A stretch of 38,963 nt of DNA, from the NCBI GenBank assembly GCA_020629955.1, contig JAHDCI010000029.1:1-38963 (forward strand), read 5' to 3'. Position 1 is the stretch's first letter, and every line of letters begins with the position of its first letter. Both the position numbers and the translations under genes were made by a program. Origin of the DNA: Myxococcota bacterium (GTDB lineage: Bacteria; Myxococcota_A; Polyangia; Polyangiales; Houyiibacteriaceae). Shown here one piece after another: positions 16,235 through 24,771 of the stretch. The notes beneath the pieces were generated by a model, which searched no databases, was not told where the DNA came from, and saw nothing but the letters and a program-made list of their open reading frames with translations.

Positions 16235-16239
16235 CGCGT

Positions 16240-17895
16240 CTATCTCCGATCGACAGTGCCGGGTACATTGACTCGGTTGCGTTCCAGGATTTCCAACACC
16301 TGGCGGCTTGTCCGTTCGATCGCGCGCTGCCTCGCCTGGTCTTGTTCTTCTTCATCGCGAAACTCTTCCGCGAGGTCGTCGAGTGCTCCCCGATCCGCTT
16401 CATTCGAGAGCGACTCCTGAGTCGCTCGATCCCGTTCGAACGTGGCTTCCATCTCGTCGACGAGGGCTTGCTCTCTCGGGTTACGCGGTTCGTCCAATGC
16501 GGGCTCATCGAGCGGAGATTCGCCCACGGGGTCGCGAAAGTAGGTTTCTTCGGGGACACCCTGTGACTGACGATACTGCTCGAGTTCACGACGCAATTCG
16601 ATGAGGCCCTGGGTGTCGATCTGCCGAGACTGATTGCGTTCGTGTCGATCGCAAGCGCGGAACGCACGGAACGAGCAACTAACAACGATGAAGAGGATCC
16701 AGCCCCAATGCATGGAGGGTCCCGAAGAAGCGTCGCTCCCGGGGGATGGAGCCGGCGCCTCGAAACGTTCGATGACCAGCTGACGCAACATCGGCGCCTG
16801 CGCTTTTAACGCTTTTCGAACATTCTTCGGGAGCGAGGTTCGAATGATGGCATCTCCGCCGTTGAGAATCGCCCCGGCGAAGACTCGACAAGTCTCTTCG
16901 GAGAGCGGGACCTCGAGCGCAAACAGTTCCTCGGCGAAGGTATTGATCAGGAGGGCGTCTCCGGCCCGCGGACGAGCGATTTGCTTCCGAAACTCGACGG
17001 TCACCTTGCCGATATCTCGTAGCCGGCGAGACGAACGATGGACCATTGCGTTGAGGATGGTGAAAACGAGGCGATCGCAATCGAACTCGGTTTTGAGAGA
17101 TCGCGACGCGTTTTCGAGAACATCGATTCCGCGCTTTCGCTGGTCGTTGGACCGAATCCACGCGAGGGCCACACGGAGGGGGTCCTGTTCGAACGCACGC
17201 TCAACTTGCTCCTCCGTTACTTCGCTTGGCGCGAACTCAATGAGATCGACCACGAACTCTTCATGTCCGTTGCGTAGGCCTTCGATGGCGATATCGATCG
17301 CCTTGTTCTTTCGACCCGTCTCGAGTTCGATCTCAAAGAGCTCCGATCGAAACTCAAAATGCTCCGGATGCGTCTCGATCGCTTGCTTCAGTTCCTTTCG
17401 GGTGCCCATCGGATACTGAGCATCCGAGACCCGCTCCCACGCTAGTTCGATCTCTCTCGAGAACTGAACGGGCATCGGTTTTGCGGAGCCGAACTCGAGT
17501 TCTGCACCATCAAGTGCGCGCTCAGAAGGACCGAGCTCTGGTTCTGAAACATCGATTTCTCGCTTCGAAAAATCCCGCGGATCGGTCGGAACCTCTGGCG
17601 AAAGGTCCATCGGCGAAAGGTTCGGAACCGGGTTCTCTTGGCGTGAGCCCTCGAAGGCCGGCGGCGTATTCACCGGCGTCTCCAGCCCGGCACCCGACAG
17701 GGGCCCAGGCTCGGGTACGGCATTCCGAGGGAGTCGCTTCTTTAACGTATCGTAGGCTTCGCGGACCTTGGCGAAGCCTTCTGGATCCGTCTCTGGTTTG
17801 TGGACTTTGATGAGCCGTAGATACGCCTTTCGCGCATCCCTCGAGGTCGCTCCGCTTTCAAGGCCGAGAGTGGCGAGCGCATCCGAAATCTTCAT
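16240..17895 (-). CDS. J-domain membrane protein, partner of HscC
   Basis: The product is 551 residues. Residues 1-55 form a J-domain of divergent type: instead of HPD in the loop it has HKPETDPEGF (His32, Pro34, Asp37), followed by the helix FAKVREAYDTL. The same shifted loop occurs, as I recall, in J proteins encoded beside HscC, so it is probably a subfamily trait rather than decay. Residues 56-140 are a Pro/Ser/Glu linker, 145-380 are helical, and a hydrophobic segment at about 396-412 (HWGWILFIVVSCSF) should anchor the protein in the membrane, leaving a charged, Glu/Arg-rich coiled tail. The frame is open 47 codons upstream of ATG 17895; I chose this ATG because the J-domain begins there, although no ribosome site is evident. 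Confidence 0.8.
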   Translation of the reverse strand: MKISDALATLGLESGATSRDARKAYLRLIKVHKPETDPEGFAKVREAYDTLKKRLPRNAVPEPGPLSGAGLETPVNTPPAFEGSRQENPVPNLSPMDLSPEVPTDPRDFSKREIDVSEPELGPSERALDGAELEFGSAKPMPVQFSREIELAWERVSDAQYPMGTRKELKQAIETHPEHFEFRSELFEIELETGRKNKAIDIAIEGLRNGHEEFVVDLIEFAPSEVTEEQVERAFEQDPLRVALAWIRSNDQRKRGIDVLENASRSLKTEFDCDRLVFTILNAMVHRSSRRLRDIGKVTVEFRKQIARPRAGDALLINTFAEELFALEVPLSEETCRVFAGAILNGGDAIIRTSLPKNVRKALKAQAPMLRQLVIERFEAPAPSPGSDASSGPSMHWGWILFIVVSCSFRAFRACDRHERNQSRQIDTQGLIELRRELEQYRQSQGVPEETYFRDPVGESPLDEPALDEPRNPREQALVDEMEATFERDRATQESLSNEADRGALDDLAEEFRDEEEQDQARQRAIERTSRQVLEILERNRVNVPGTVDRR

Positions 17896-18046
17896 AGCGA
17901 AAGGAGCATAACGATTGAACTCCCAAAAATCTTCAGTTGGAGAAAAATAGAAACTCTCAAATGAAGATATAATGAGGAAAGTCTCGAAGCGCCGAAGCGT
18001 TTTCCCCACGAAATCGAGACATATCGGGAGATTCAAATAGTTGTTG
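17896..18046. other. AT-rich intergenic region upstream of the J-protein/HscC operon
   Basis: These 151 bases are clearly richer in A+T than their surroundings and separate the beta-barrel gene stop from the J-protein start. They probably carry the promoter of the chaperone operon. The most promoter-like -10 sequence (TATATC on the minus strand) has no good -35, and I found no heat-shock sigma consensus. Nothing else was seen. Confidence 0.35.
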
Positions 18047-18775
18047 CTAGAGCCGATACGCGAGGCCGAGGCTTACGCGGAGGATCGCCCTGCTCTCAAC
18101 GAAGCTGCTCTCGTGCGCGATTCCGTATCCCCCGGCAAGTTCCGCAAAGAGAAGTGTGACGTCAGACATCGCCGCTTCCACACTGAGGGTGGCACGGAAG
18201 TTGAGCGCCCATACCCAGGGAATGGCGACGTCACGCGAGTGGATCATCGCGCCGGCGACCACGCCGCCGCAGGAGAAGGTCACCGCCTCCGACGTGCGCG
18301 ACGAAAAGACGAAACCGAGATCGACCGCGGAGAGGAACGAGAGGTTGCTTCGTTCATCTCCGGTGCGTCCGCCGAGTGCCCCTTCCCCGGCGAGCACCAT
18401 TGGGCTGACAAAAAGGCTCAAGTTGCGCTTCGGACGCTGCGCGCGGGTCTGCGCGGCGCCCGCCCAAACCCGATGACGAAGGTGAAGCTTCAGCCCGCCA
18501 CCCACCGCAGTATCCAGCCCCAGGTAGGAGCCGTAGGTCACGTGAATGTCCGCCCCGAGCGTTGTATTCCCGTTGGCCCCACCACGAATCCCAGCCCAAA
18601 ACCCGGGCCAACCAAACGCCCCGGCGACCGCGAATTCTCCGGTCTCCAGAGGTTCGGCGCTGACCACACTGACCGGGTTTAGCGCCTCATCGCGGAAACG
18701 AAGCTGCGCCGTCGCCGGCTGAGAAAAGAGCCCGAGCGAAGCGAATACAAACGCAAAGAGAGGCGCGGGTCTCAA
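18047..18775 (-). CDS. Beta-barrel-like outer membrane protein
   Basis: This gene encodes about 242 residues. It starts with a signal peptide (FAFVFASLGLFSQPATA, then Q) and continues with alternating hydrophobic and polar residues rich in Gly, ending in an aromatic/hydrophobic strand with a terminal LAYRL, as typical for outer-membrane beta barrels. The best start is TTG 18775, which overlaps the glycosyltransferase stop (TTGA) and gives the signal peptide at the very N-terminus. GGAG lies only two bases ahead, so this start is uncertain; an ATG 51 codons upstream within the neighbour is less likely. The overlap implies translational coupling with the membrane glycosyltransferase. No family was recognised; the barrel assignment rests on composition and pattern only. 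Confidence 0.65.
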   Translation of the reverse strand: MRPAPLFAFVFASLGLFSQPATAQLRFRDEALNPVSVVSAEPLETGEFAVAGAFGWPGFWAGIRGGANGNTTLGADIHVTYGSYLGLDTAVGGGLKLHLRHRVWAGAAQTRAQRPKRNLSLFVSPMVLAGEGALGGRTGDERSNLSFLSAVDLGFVFSSRTSEAVTFSCGGVVAGAMIHSRDVAIPWVWALNFRATLSVEAAMSDVTLLFAELAGGYGIAHESSFVESRAILRVSLGLAYRL

Positions 18776-21700
18776 AGCTCCGCGACATGGAGCAAGATGA
18801 ACTTGTTGTTCAACCGAAGGTCCGTGACTTCCCGAACCTCTCGCCCTCGAAGCACGTTTCTTAAGCTCGGCACGCGGGAGTGCTCGGTGACGAAGTACGC
18901 GCTCTTGCCATCGTTCTCTGTAAGCCACTCACGGAGCGCTTCGTTGTTCAACTCGACAAAGGCAAAAACGCGGTTGCCCGTGTAGAAGTTCTCGCCCTTC
19001 CAGTTCATCTGCCAGGCGATAACCGGCTCGTCCGGGCCTTCACGTTGCTCATAATAGGTCATGAAGAGCTCGCGCATTCCCCAGTGGGGAGCAAGGTCGA
19101 CCATATAGAGGTTCAGAACCCACGCCGCGAATAGGAGTGCGGTCCCAAGAAGCGCACGCGCAGCGACGCGGCGGGCCCAGCGGAATGCTGCGACCACCAC
19201 GAGCGCGACCGCGACGACACAAATGCCGGTAAGCACCGGCCGGAAGTCGAAGTGATCGGGCCACGGGCGGCCGTAGTTGTAGACAAAGAGATGAATTAGA
19301 CGCTCGTAACCCTGCGGTCGCGCAGACGTGACCCACGAGAGATCTCGGCCGACGAACGCAGCGAGCGCAGCGCCGCCACCTACCGCCACACTGAGCGCGA
19401 GTTCTCGCTGAAGTTCGAGCTCTGTGCGCTCCTCCTTCGGAATATCCGCACCCGCGCGGCGCGCCCAGAGCCAGCGTCCCGCCCAAACGAGGGCCGCGAT
19501 ACCGGCGCCGATGAGCGCGTACGCGACGATTGGCGCCATCCCATGATCGAGGATCCAATCCTGCCGGTCGTCGCGAGGAACGGAGGCGGGAATCACGCCG
19601 CGCAGGCCGCCCCAAAGACCGCCTACGCCGAAGACGAGCGCAATGGGCGCCAGGACAGAAACGATCGTGACGATCCGGCCCATCAGCACCTCGTCTTCAC
19701 CGATCTTGTCTTCGGCATCCCCCCAGATTCGGTCGAGCAGAAGCCCCGCCATAATCGCCGCCGGCGGAACCGCGGGGAAGATGTAGTGGTGGAACTTCGT
19801 GATCATCGCGGAGAAGAGCGCGAAGGCCGAGAAGAACCAAAGGCCAATCAGTAGAGTCGTCTGCTGACGCCGGATCGCATCCGGGCTTTCCTCTTCGGAA
19901 ACACCGCCGCGATACGGGCTCCCCTTCGCGTCGAGCTGCGCGATGGGCGCGCGAGTTCGCTGTAGCCAGAGCCAGGAAAGTACGCCTGCCGGGACGAGCG
20001 CGACCCAAGGGAACGTGGCGTAACCGATCTGCCAAATGAAGTATTGAATCGAGCCGGTGTCACCGTGCACGCCCGCCGCGAGACGGTTGATGTGGTCATG
20101 CACGAGGAGCCGATCGGTGAACCCGGGCCCGTGACGCATGAACATCGCGATGTACCAGGGAAGGCCGACACAGAAGACGATAAGAATGCCCTGCGTAATG
20201 CGGAGCTGCCCCTTGAGCATGACATCCCAGCGCTTCGATGCGATGAGATAGAAGAGCGCGATGAGGCCCGGAAGTGCGATTCCGGGGATCCCCTTGCCCA
20301 TAAACGCGAACGCCGCGAAGACGTAGAACGCCGTCATATAGAGAGCTTGCACGCCGCGGTTTTTGCGCATCAGCCAAACGAAAAGGGCAAGCGCCGCGAG
20401 CCAGTAGATGCCCTGTGCGATGGGCTGAGCGAACCAGGATTCCGCGTGCGCGCCGATCATCCGAAGCGGATCATTTCCAGGCACCCCATCGTTTCCAGCG
20501 GAACCGTAGAGGAAGGTATCGGGATGAATCGCAAAGCCCTGGGTCGGGAAGAACGTGATGTTCCGCGTGATGAGGTAGAGCGCCTGCGGAAGGGCAACCA
20601 TCATGACCCCACCGAGCACCAAGACCTGACCGTTGATGGCGCGTCCGAAGAGGCTGATCGAACGCACCTTCTTCTCCGGGTCCTCCGCGAACGCGAGGGC
20701 GAGCATGCAGATCGCCATCACCAGGTTCGAGACCAGGTACATATCGGTGATGGCCTGATGGGAGAGGAAGAAGAAATGCGGCGTACTGGCGAGAACGAGC
20801 GCCGAGAGGACGCCAGCGCGAGTCCCGAAGATGCGGCGAATCGCGCCGTAAACGGTCATGACCGCAGCGATCGCGAAAGAGCAGACAGGAAGGCGAACGG
20901 CCCACTCCGGATGAAGCGGGTTGGCATCCGGGCTGCAGTCGAGGTTAAGTGCGCTGAAGGAGAACGCCTCCGACCAGAAGATCAAAATCGGCTTCGACCA
21001 GAACCACTCTTCCTGCGCCCACCAAAGGCTAATCCAGTCGTTACGGCTAATGATCTCGCGGGCGACTTCGCCGTAGTGGGTCTCCCACGGATCCCATAGG
21101 GAGAAGGTGCCGAGGAGCGGCATATAGATGCCGGTAACAATCACGAAGACCATCAACCCCGGACGACGCCATGCGGGAATGGCCAAGCACGCTAGCGCGC
21201 CGAGAATCGCATAGGGAAGCCCCGGATAACCGCCCGCAAGGCCACCTCCGATGAGCACCAAAAGGGCGAGCGGCCCCATCACCGTCGGACGGGCCCAACC
21301 CGGCTCGCCGGGGAGCTGACCGAGGACCGTGCTATGCCACGCAGGAAGCGCGGGGTCTGCCTTCTTGAGAACCCCGGTCAAGGTCAACAAGCCAGTGACC
21401 GTGACAAGCAAGGTCAGAACACCGATCAGCGAGCCGCTAAACATCTGGCCCTCGTAGGCCATCAGCAGGAATGTCAGTAGACCGCCAACCGCGGTCAAAA
21501 TCCCGCCCCACTTCCTTTCGGAGGGGCTGAGCTTCGTGTCTTCCGAAGTGTTCGAAGCCCCATCGGTTTCGCCGGTTGCGGTTTCGGATCCCGGTTCGAT
21601 TTCTTCGGTATTCTCCGGCGTCTCGGCCTCCGACGCGTCCTCCTCTTCGTTCGCGGGATCGGCATCCTCTTGATCCGAAGACGGCTCGCTTTCCGCAGAG

Positions 21701-21807
21701 TCTACCGATTCTTGCTCCGCCGATTCCTGCTCCGCCGATTCCTCGGTTTCAGGCTCAGCGGTCGCGTCGCGGTCTTCGGTGGGATTTTCGTTGTTTTCGT
21801 CGGTCAT
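18772..21807 (-). CDS. GT39-type membrane glycosyltransferase with acidic N-terminal extension
   Basis: The product is 1011 residues from ATG 21807. Residues 1-95 are extremely acidic (Glu, Asp, Ser, Thr) with tandem ESAEQ units; there is no signal peptide. From about 103 a series of at least twelve membrane helices follows. After an extra helical stretch, the first loop contains LWDPWETHYGEVARE (Asp239, Glu242, Glu247), the acidic D-x-x-E and GEVARE signature of the ArnT/PMT (GT39/GT83-like) family, which move a sugar from a polyprenyl-phosphate donor on the outer side of the inner membrane. A C-terminal soluble domain begins near 900. The donor and acceptor are unknown; lipid A or protein glycosylation are possible. 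The acidic tail is unusual for the family. It overlaps the beta-barrel gene by four bases. There is no clear ribosome site. Confidence 0.85.
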   Translation of the reverse strand: MTDENNENPTEDRDATAEPETEESAEQESAEQESVDSAESEPSSDQEDADPANEEEDASEAETPENTEEIEPGSETATGETDGASNTSEDTKLSPSERKWGGILTAVGGLLTFLLMAYEGQMFSGSLIGVLTLLVTVTGLLTLTGVLKKADPALPAWHSTVLGQLPGEPGWARPTVMGPLALLVLIGGGLAGGYPGLPYAILGALACLAIPAWRRPGLMVFVIVTGIYMPLLGTFSLWDPWETHYGEVAREIISRNDWISLWWAQEEWFWSKPILIFWSEAFSFSALNLDCSPDANPLHPEWAVRLPVCSFAIAAVMTVYGAIRRIFGTRAGVLSALVLASTPHFFFLSHQAITDMYLVSNLVMAICMLALAFAEDPEKKVRSISLFGRAINGQVLVLGGVMMVALPQALYLITRNITFFPTQGFAIHPDTFLYGSAGNDGVPGNDPLRMIGAHAESWFAQPIAQGIYWLAALALFVWLMRKNRGVQALYMTAFYVFAAFAFMGKGIPGIALPGLIALFYLIASKRWDVMLKGQLRITQGILIVFCVGLPWYIAMFMRHGPGFTDRLLVHDHINRLAAGVHGDTGSIQYFIWQIGYATFPWVALVPAGVLSWLWLQRTRAPIAQLDAKGSPYRGGVSEEESPDAIRRQQTTLLIGLWFFSAFALFSAMITKFHHYIFPAVPPAAIMAGLLLDRIWGDAEDKIGEDEVLMGRIVTIVSVLAPIALVFGVGGLWGGLRGVIPASVPRDDRQDWILDHGMAPIVAYALIGAGIAALVWAGRWLWARRAGADIPKEERTELELQRELALSVAVGGGAALAAFVGRDLSWVTSARPQGYERLIHLFVYNYGRPWPDHFDFRPVLTGICVVAVALVVVAAFRWARRVAARALLGTALLFAAWVLNLYMVDLAPHWGMRELFMTYYEQREGPDEPVIAWQMNWKGENFYTGNRVFAFVELNNEALREWLTENDGKSAYFVTEHSRVPSLRNVLRGREVREVTDLRLNNKFILLHVAEL
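21706..21750 (-). repeat. Tandem 15-base repeat in the acidic extension
   Basis: Two nearly identical 15-base units (CGATTCTTGCTCCGC and CGATTCCTGCTCCGC on the plus strand, 21706-21735) are followed by a decayed third (21736-21750). They encode the ESAEQ repeats in the acidic N-terminus of the glycosyltransferase. Unit number could change by slippage without a frameshift. Confidence 0.75.
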
Positions 21808-22032
21808 AAGCGAAGGGCGCGCGAGCATAGCAAGGAAGCGGGGCGGCGCTAATGGCCGACAGTTCACTCGGAAAACTCTCCGAAAGACGCAAGCGCTGCC
21901 CCGGAGTTGCGGGCTCCGCCACAACCGAAGGCCGTTCCTCTCAAGGCGGGCTCTTGCCAACGAAAGGAAGCAACCCACGAGGAACGAACTTGAGGTAGAG
22001 ACACCCCGAAATTACGTTGGTACCCTTTTCCA

Positions 22033-24663
22033 ATGACCATCGCTTCGCAACTCCGCATTGCTCTGCTTTCAGCGCTTATTCTGTCTGAGGGCGCATACGC
22101 CCAGTGGGAACACCAACTCACGGCACCCGGTGACGGAGCATACGAGGCCGATTCACGCTTCGGGGCAAGTGCGAGCTATGCAGCAGAGTTCATCGCTGTC
22201 GGTCGTCCCAACTTCGGTCGTTGCGGCGCGGTAGAAATCATCCACCGGGTTAACGGAATCTGGGAATTCGTAGATCAGATCATTCCGGACGATTGCACCG
22301 AGACCGGAAGCTTTGGCCATTCGGTCTCGATGAGCGACTTCGGCGGCCAAATCCGCTTGGCGGCCTCGGATGTTGAACGCGAGCAAGTCTACCTGTTCCA
22401 ATACAACCGCGGCTCGGCCTCCTGGTCGCAGACCGCGCGAACTTCCGCGGTGGTCGCCGACTCCGCCTTCGGCAGCGAGGTCCATCTCGATCGCAACTGG
22501 CTTGCCGTTGGCGCTGGAAGTCAAGAAACGAGGTGGTTTTCCCTGGAGGGCGCAAGTGGAGTGGAAAGGACCGGCCAGATTTACGCATATACGATCTCCT
22601 CTGCGGGCACCCTCAGTCCGGGTTCGCCGACCCTCCCGGTCCCCACAATCCGCCAGCCAACGATGCTCGGTAACGGCGCTCGATTCGTCCTCACCCACGT
22701 CGACGATCTACCGACGATCGTCTCCCTCTTCGCGGTGCGGGGCTCTACAACCCGTTCCGGGGTGTGGAAAGTTCAGTTCGATGGAGGACGATGGGTACAG
22801 CGCGCATTTCAATCTGACTTTGAGAGCGCGACCGGCGAGGAAATCGGCCCAGGGCGCTTCAGCTCGGTCGCATACGATGGGTCAAGGCTCTATCTCGGAC
22901 AGCCGAGCGCCAGTCAGTGCGGCGTTGAGACGATATTGCCACGAGCCGCGGGATGCGTGAGCGTTCTACGATTCGTGTCCGGGAGCTATCAGGTAGTTCA
23001 GACGCTCCACGGACGGGAAGCGAACCAAGGTTTCGGTGATAGGGTGGCGCTTGGAAGCAGCCTGTACGTCACCGCGTGGAGCGGACAGCTTTTCGTTGGG
23101 AGCCGACCCTTCGGCTCGATAATTGTCCAACCTTTGCTGACTACGCTAGTCCCTCTCGGTGACGATCTGGTGTTCACTTCGGTCCCAGAAAGTGATGATT
23201 TCTTGGGCGGCGTCGGACAGATCACGGACACGCGTGACGTTAGCCGCCGGCCCCAGCGCACCATTTATCCCGGTGAGGGGGCCGCGGCTGGAACTGGCGT
23301 CGCGCTCACGGAAGGGATGGCGCTCCTGGGAGCCCCATCAGATGATCAAGAGCTCGGTTCGGTGTTTGTTTTCCGGCCCGGGAGCGACGGTGTATGGGCC
23401 AATCGTAGCCGCGAAAAGCTCGTTAGCCCCAACCGCTCAGTCGACGAACGTTTTGGCATCGATGTCGCAATCGACGGCGCGTTTGCCCTCGTGGGCGCCC
23501 CAGGAGCCAACGGAAGCGGGATGTATCGCTTCGAGCTCGAGTTCGGCGAGTGGCGAAACCCGATTCATATCGGCCGACCAACAAACCCGGATATCAGTGC
23601 ACCAGAGGGTTGGGGTGTTGACGTCTCCATTGACGGCGGCCTTCTCGCCATGACGAACCCAACGGGCGGCGGATTCGCCGTCTACACCGAAATCGACGTC
23701 TATAGCGAGCGCGTCGCTCATATTGACGATATCGAGGTCTCCGATAGATGGCTCGCCATCTTGGCAGGAGATCCAACCGATAGTACCTCGACGCTATCCT
23801 TATACCCGATCACCGAAGAACCACTGGTGGTGAGCGACCCTCAGGAAATCGAACTCTCGGACTTTCGACCAACCCTTGCGATGGACGGCGACGTCGTTGC
23901 CGTAAGCGGCAACGCGGGCGTGAGCGTCTATCACCGAGAAGGCGAAACCTGGAGCCTTCGAGCCACCATTCCCGGAGATCGCGGCTTCGGAGATAGCCTC
24001 GCCATTTCCGGAGACCGCATCATCGTCGGCAACGGAGGTCAGGTTCAGACGTACGACTGGATCGTCCGCACAGGCTCGTATGAGGAGATATTTCCATCGA
24101 GCTCGCCTGACGGTCGAGACAGTAACATTGCGGGGCTTGCACAGCTTGGGACATGGTCGCTCGCGGGAATGCCGCGCGCGGACGGAGACCTCGAATCTGG
24201 CTCGCCGCAAGATGGTCGAGGCGCGCTCGAGCGGCGCGGATATAGCGACGGCGTCCGCTGCGACCTGAGCGAGGACTGTGGCTCGGGTTTCTGCGTCGAT
24301 GGGTTCTGCTGTAACGTGGCCTGCGATCAAGAATGCGACTTGTGTGGATTCGGAGGCAGCGAGGGTGTTTGCATTCGCGATACAAGCTCTCCGGAATGTT
24401 TGGCCGTGGAAGATGCGGGCGTTCCCGACGCAGGCGGTGACGCTGGAATGGACGGCGGCGTCCCAGATGCCGGGGTTGATGCCAGCACGCCCCCAGACTC
24501 AGGAACAGACTCAGGAACGGACTCGGGCATCGATATCGACGTGGATGGAGATGAGGACGGCTGCGCGTGTCGCACGATGGACTCATCCCAATCCTCGAAG
24601 CGATGGTTCGGCGTCTTCGCGCTCGGGCTTCTCTTCCTGAACCGACGACGAGCGCGCCGGTAA
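22033..24663 (+). CDS. Exported propeller-like protein with MYXO-CTERM tail
   Basis: The 876-residue product begins with a signal peptide ending in GAYA, then Q. Most of the protein is made of repeats of FG-GAP/integrin-alpha type: units with phrases FGASASYAAEFIAVG, FGSEVHLDRNWLAVGAG and FGIDVAIDGAFALVGAPG, each starting with Phe-Gly and ending with a hydrophobic strand and Gly-Ala. At about 745-800 comes a Cys-rich module (CGSGFCVDGFCCNVACD), then an Asp/Gly/Ala/Pro linker. The end is MYXO-CTERM-like: CACR (Cys844, Cys846), a hydrophobic segment near WFGVFALGLLFL and a final Arg-rich tail. Such tails direct proteins for processing by myxosortase and surface attachment. ATG 22033 has no ribosome site. 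Confidence 0.88.
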   Translation: MTIASQLRIALLSALILSEGAYAQWEHQLTAPGDGAYEADSRFGASASYAAEFIAVGRPNFGRCGAVEIIHRVNGIWEFVDQIIPDDCTETGSFGHSVSMSDFGGQIRLAASDVEREQVYLFQYNRGSASWSQTARTSAVVADSAFGSEVHLDRNWLAVGAGSQETRWFSLEGASGVERTGQIYAYTISSAGTLSPGSPTLPVPTIRQPTMLGNGARFVLTHVDDLPTIVSLFAVRGSTTRSGVWKVQFDGGRWVQRAFQSDFESATGEEIGPGRFSSVAYDGSRLYLGQPSASQCGVETILPRAAGCVSVLRFVSGSYQVVQTLHGREANQGFGDRVALGSSLYVTAWSGQLFVGSRPFGSIIVQPLLTTLVPLGDDLVFTSVPESDDFLGGVGQITDTRDVSRRPQRTIYPGEGAAAGTGVALTEGMALLGAPSDDQELGSVFVFRPGSDGVWANRSREKLVSPNRSVDERFGIDVAIDGAFALVGAPGANGSGMYRFELEFGEWRNPIHIGRPTNPDISAPEGWGVDVSIDGGLLAMTNPTGGGFAVYTEIDVYSERVAHIDDIEVSDRWLAILAGDPTDSTSTLSLYPITEEPLVVSDPQEIELSDFRPTLAMDGDVVAVSGNAGVSVYHREGETWSLRATIPGDRGFGDSLAISGDRIIVGNGGQVQTYDWIVRTGSYEEIFPSSSPDGRDSNIAGLAQLGTWSLAGMPRADGDLESGSPQDGRGALERRGYSDGVRCDLSEDCGSGFCVDGFCCNVACDQECDLCGFGGSEGVCIRDTSSPECLAVEDAGVPDAGGDAGMDGGVPDAGVDASTPPDSGTDSGTDSGIDIDVDGDEDGCACRTMDSSQSSKRWFGVFALGLLFLNRRRARR

Positions 24664-24668
24664 TCTGA

Positions 24669-24720
24669 GAACAAAGAGCATCCGCCCCGTGCGTCGAAAG
24701 ACGTGCGGGGCTCTTTTGTT
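24669..24720 (+). terminator. Strong terminator-like hairpin
   Basis: Between the MYXO-CTERM gene and the next lipoprotein gene is a long imperfect hairpin. ACAAAGAGC pairs with GCTCTTTTGT across an inner stem CCCCGTGCGTC / GACGTGCGGGG capped by a GAAA tetraloop. It ends in a T-run and should stop transcription in the plus direction. The downstream gene therefore likely has its own promoter and its ATG should lie after this hairpin. Confidence 0.8.
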
Positions 24721-24771
24721 GGCGTGGCCGGCCTGCTTGCTTCTCCGGCCAAGAAAGAGCACAAAACGCGA

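Noticed and set aside
14675..16420. Plus-strand frame of 581 codons
   Set aside because: Antisense shadow of hscC, whose motifs are unmistakable.
17968..17973. Perfect TATAAT on the plus strand
   Set aside because: No -35 at the right distance, and no plus-strand gene follows.
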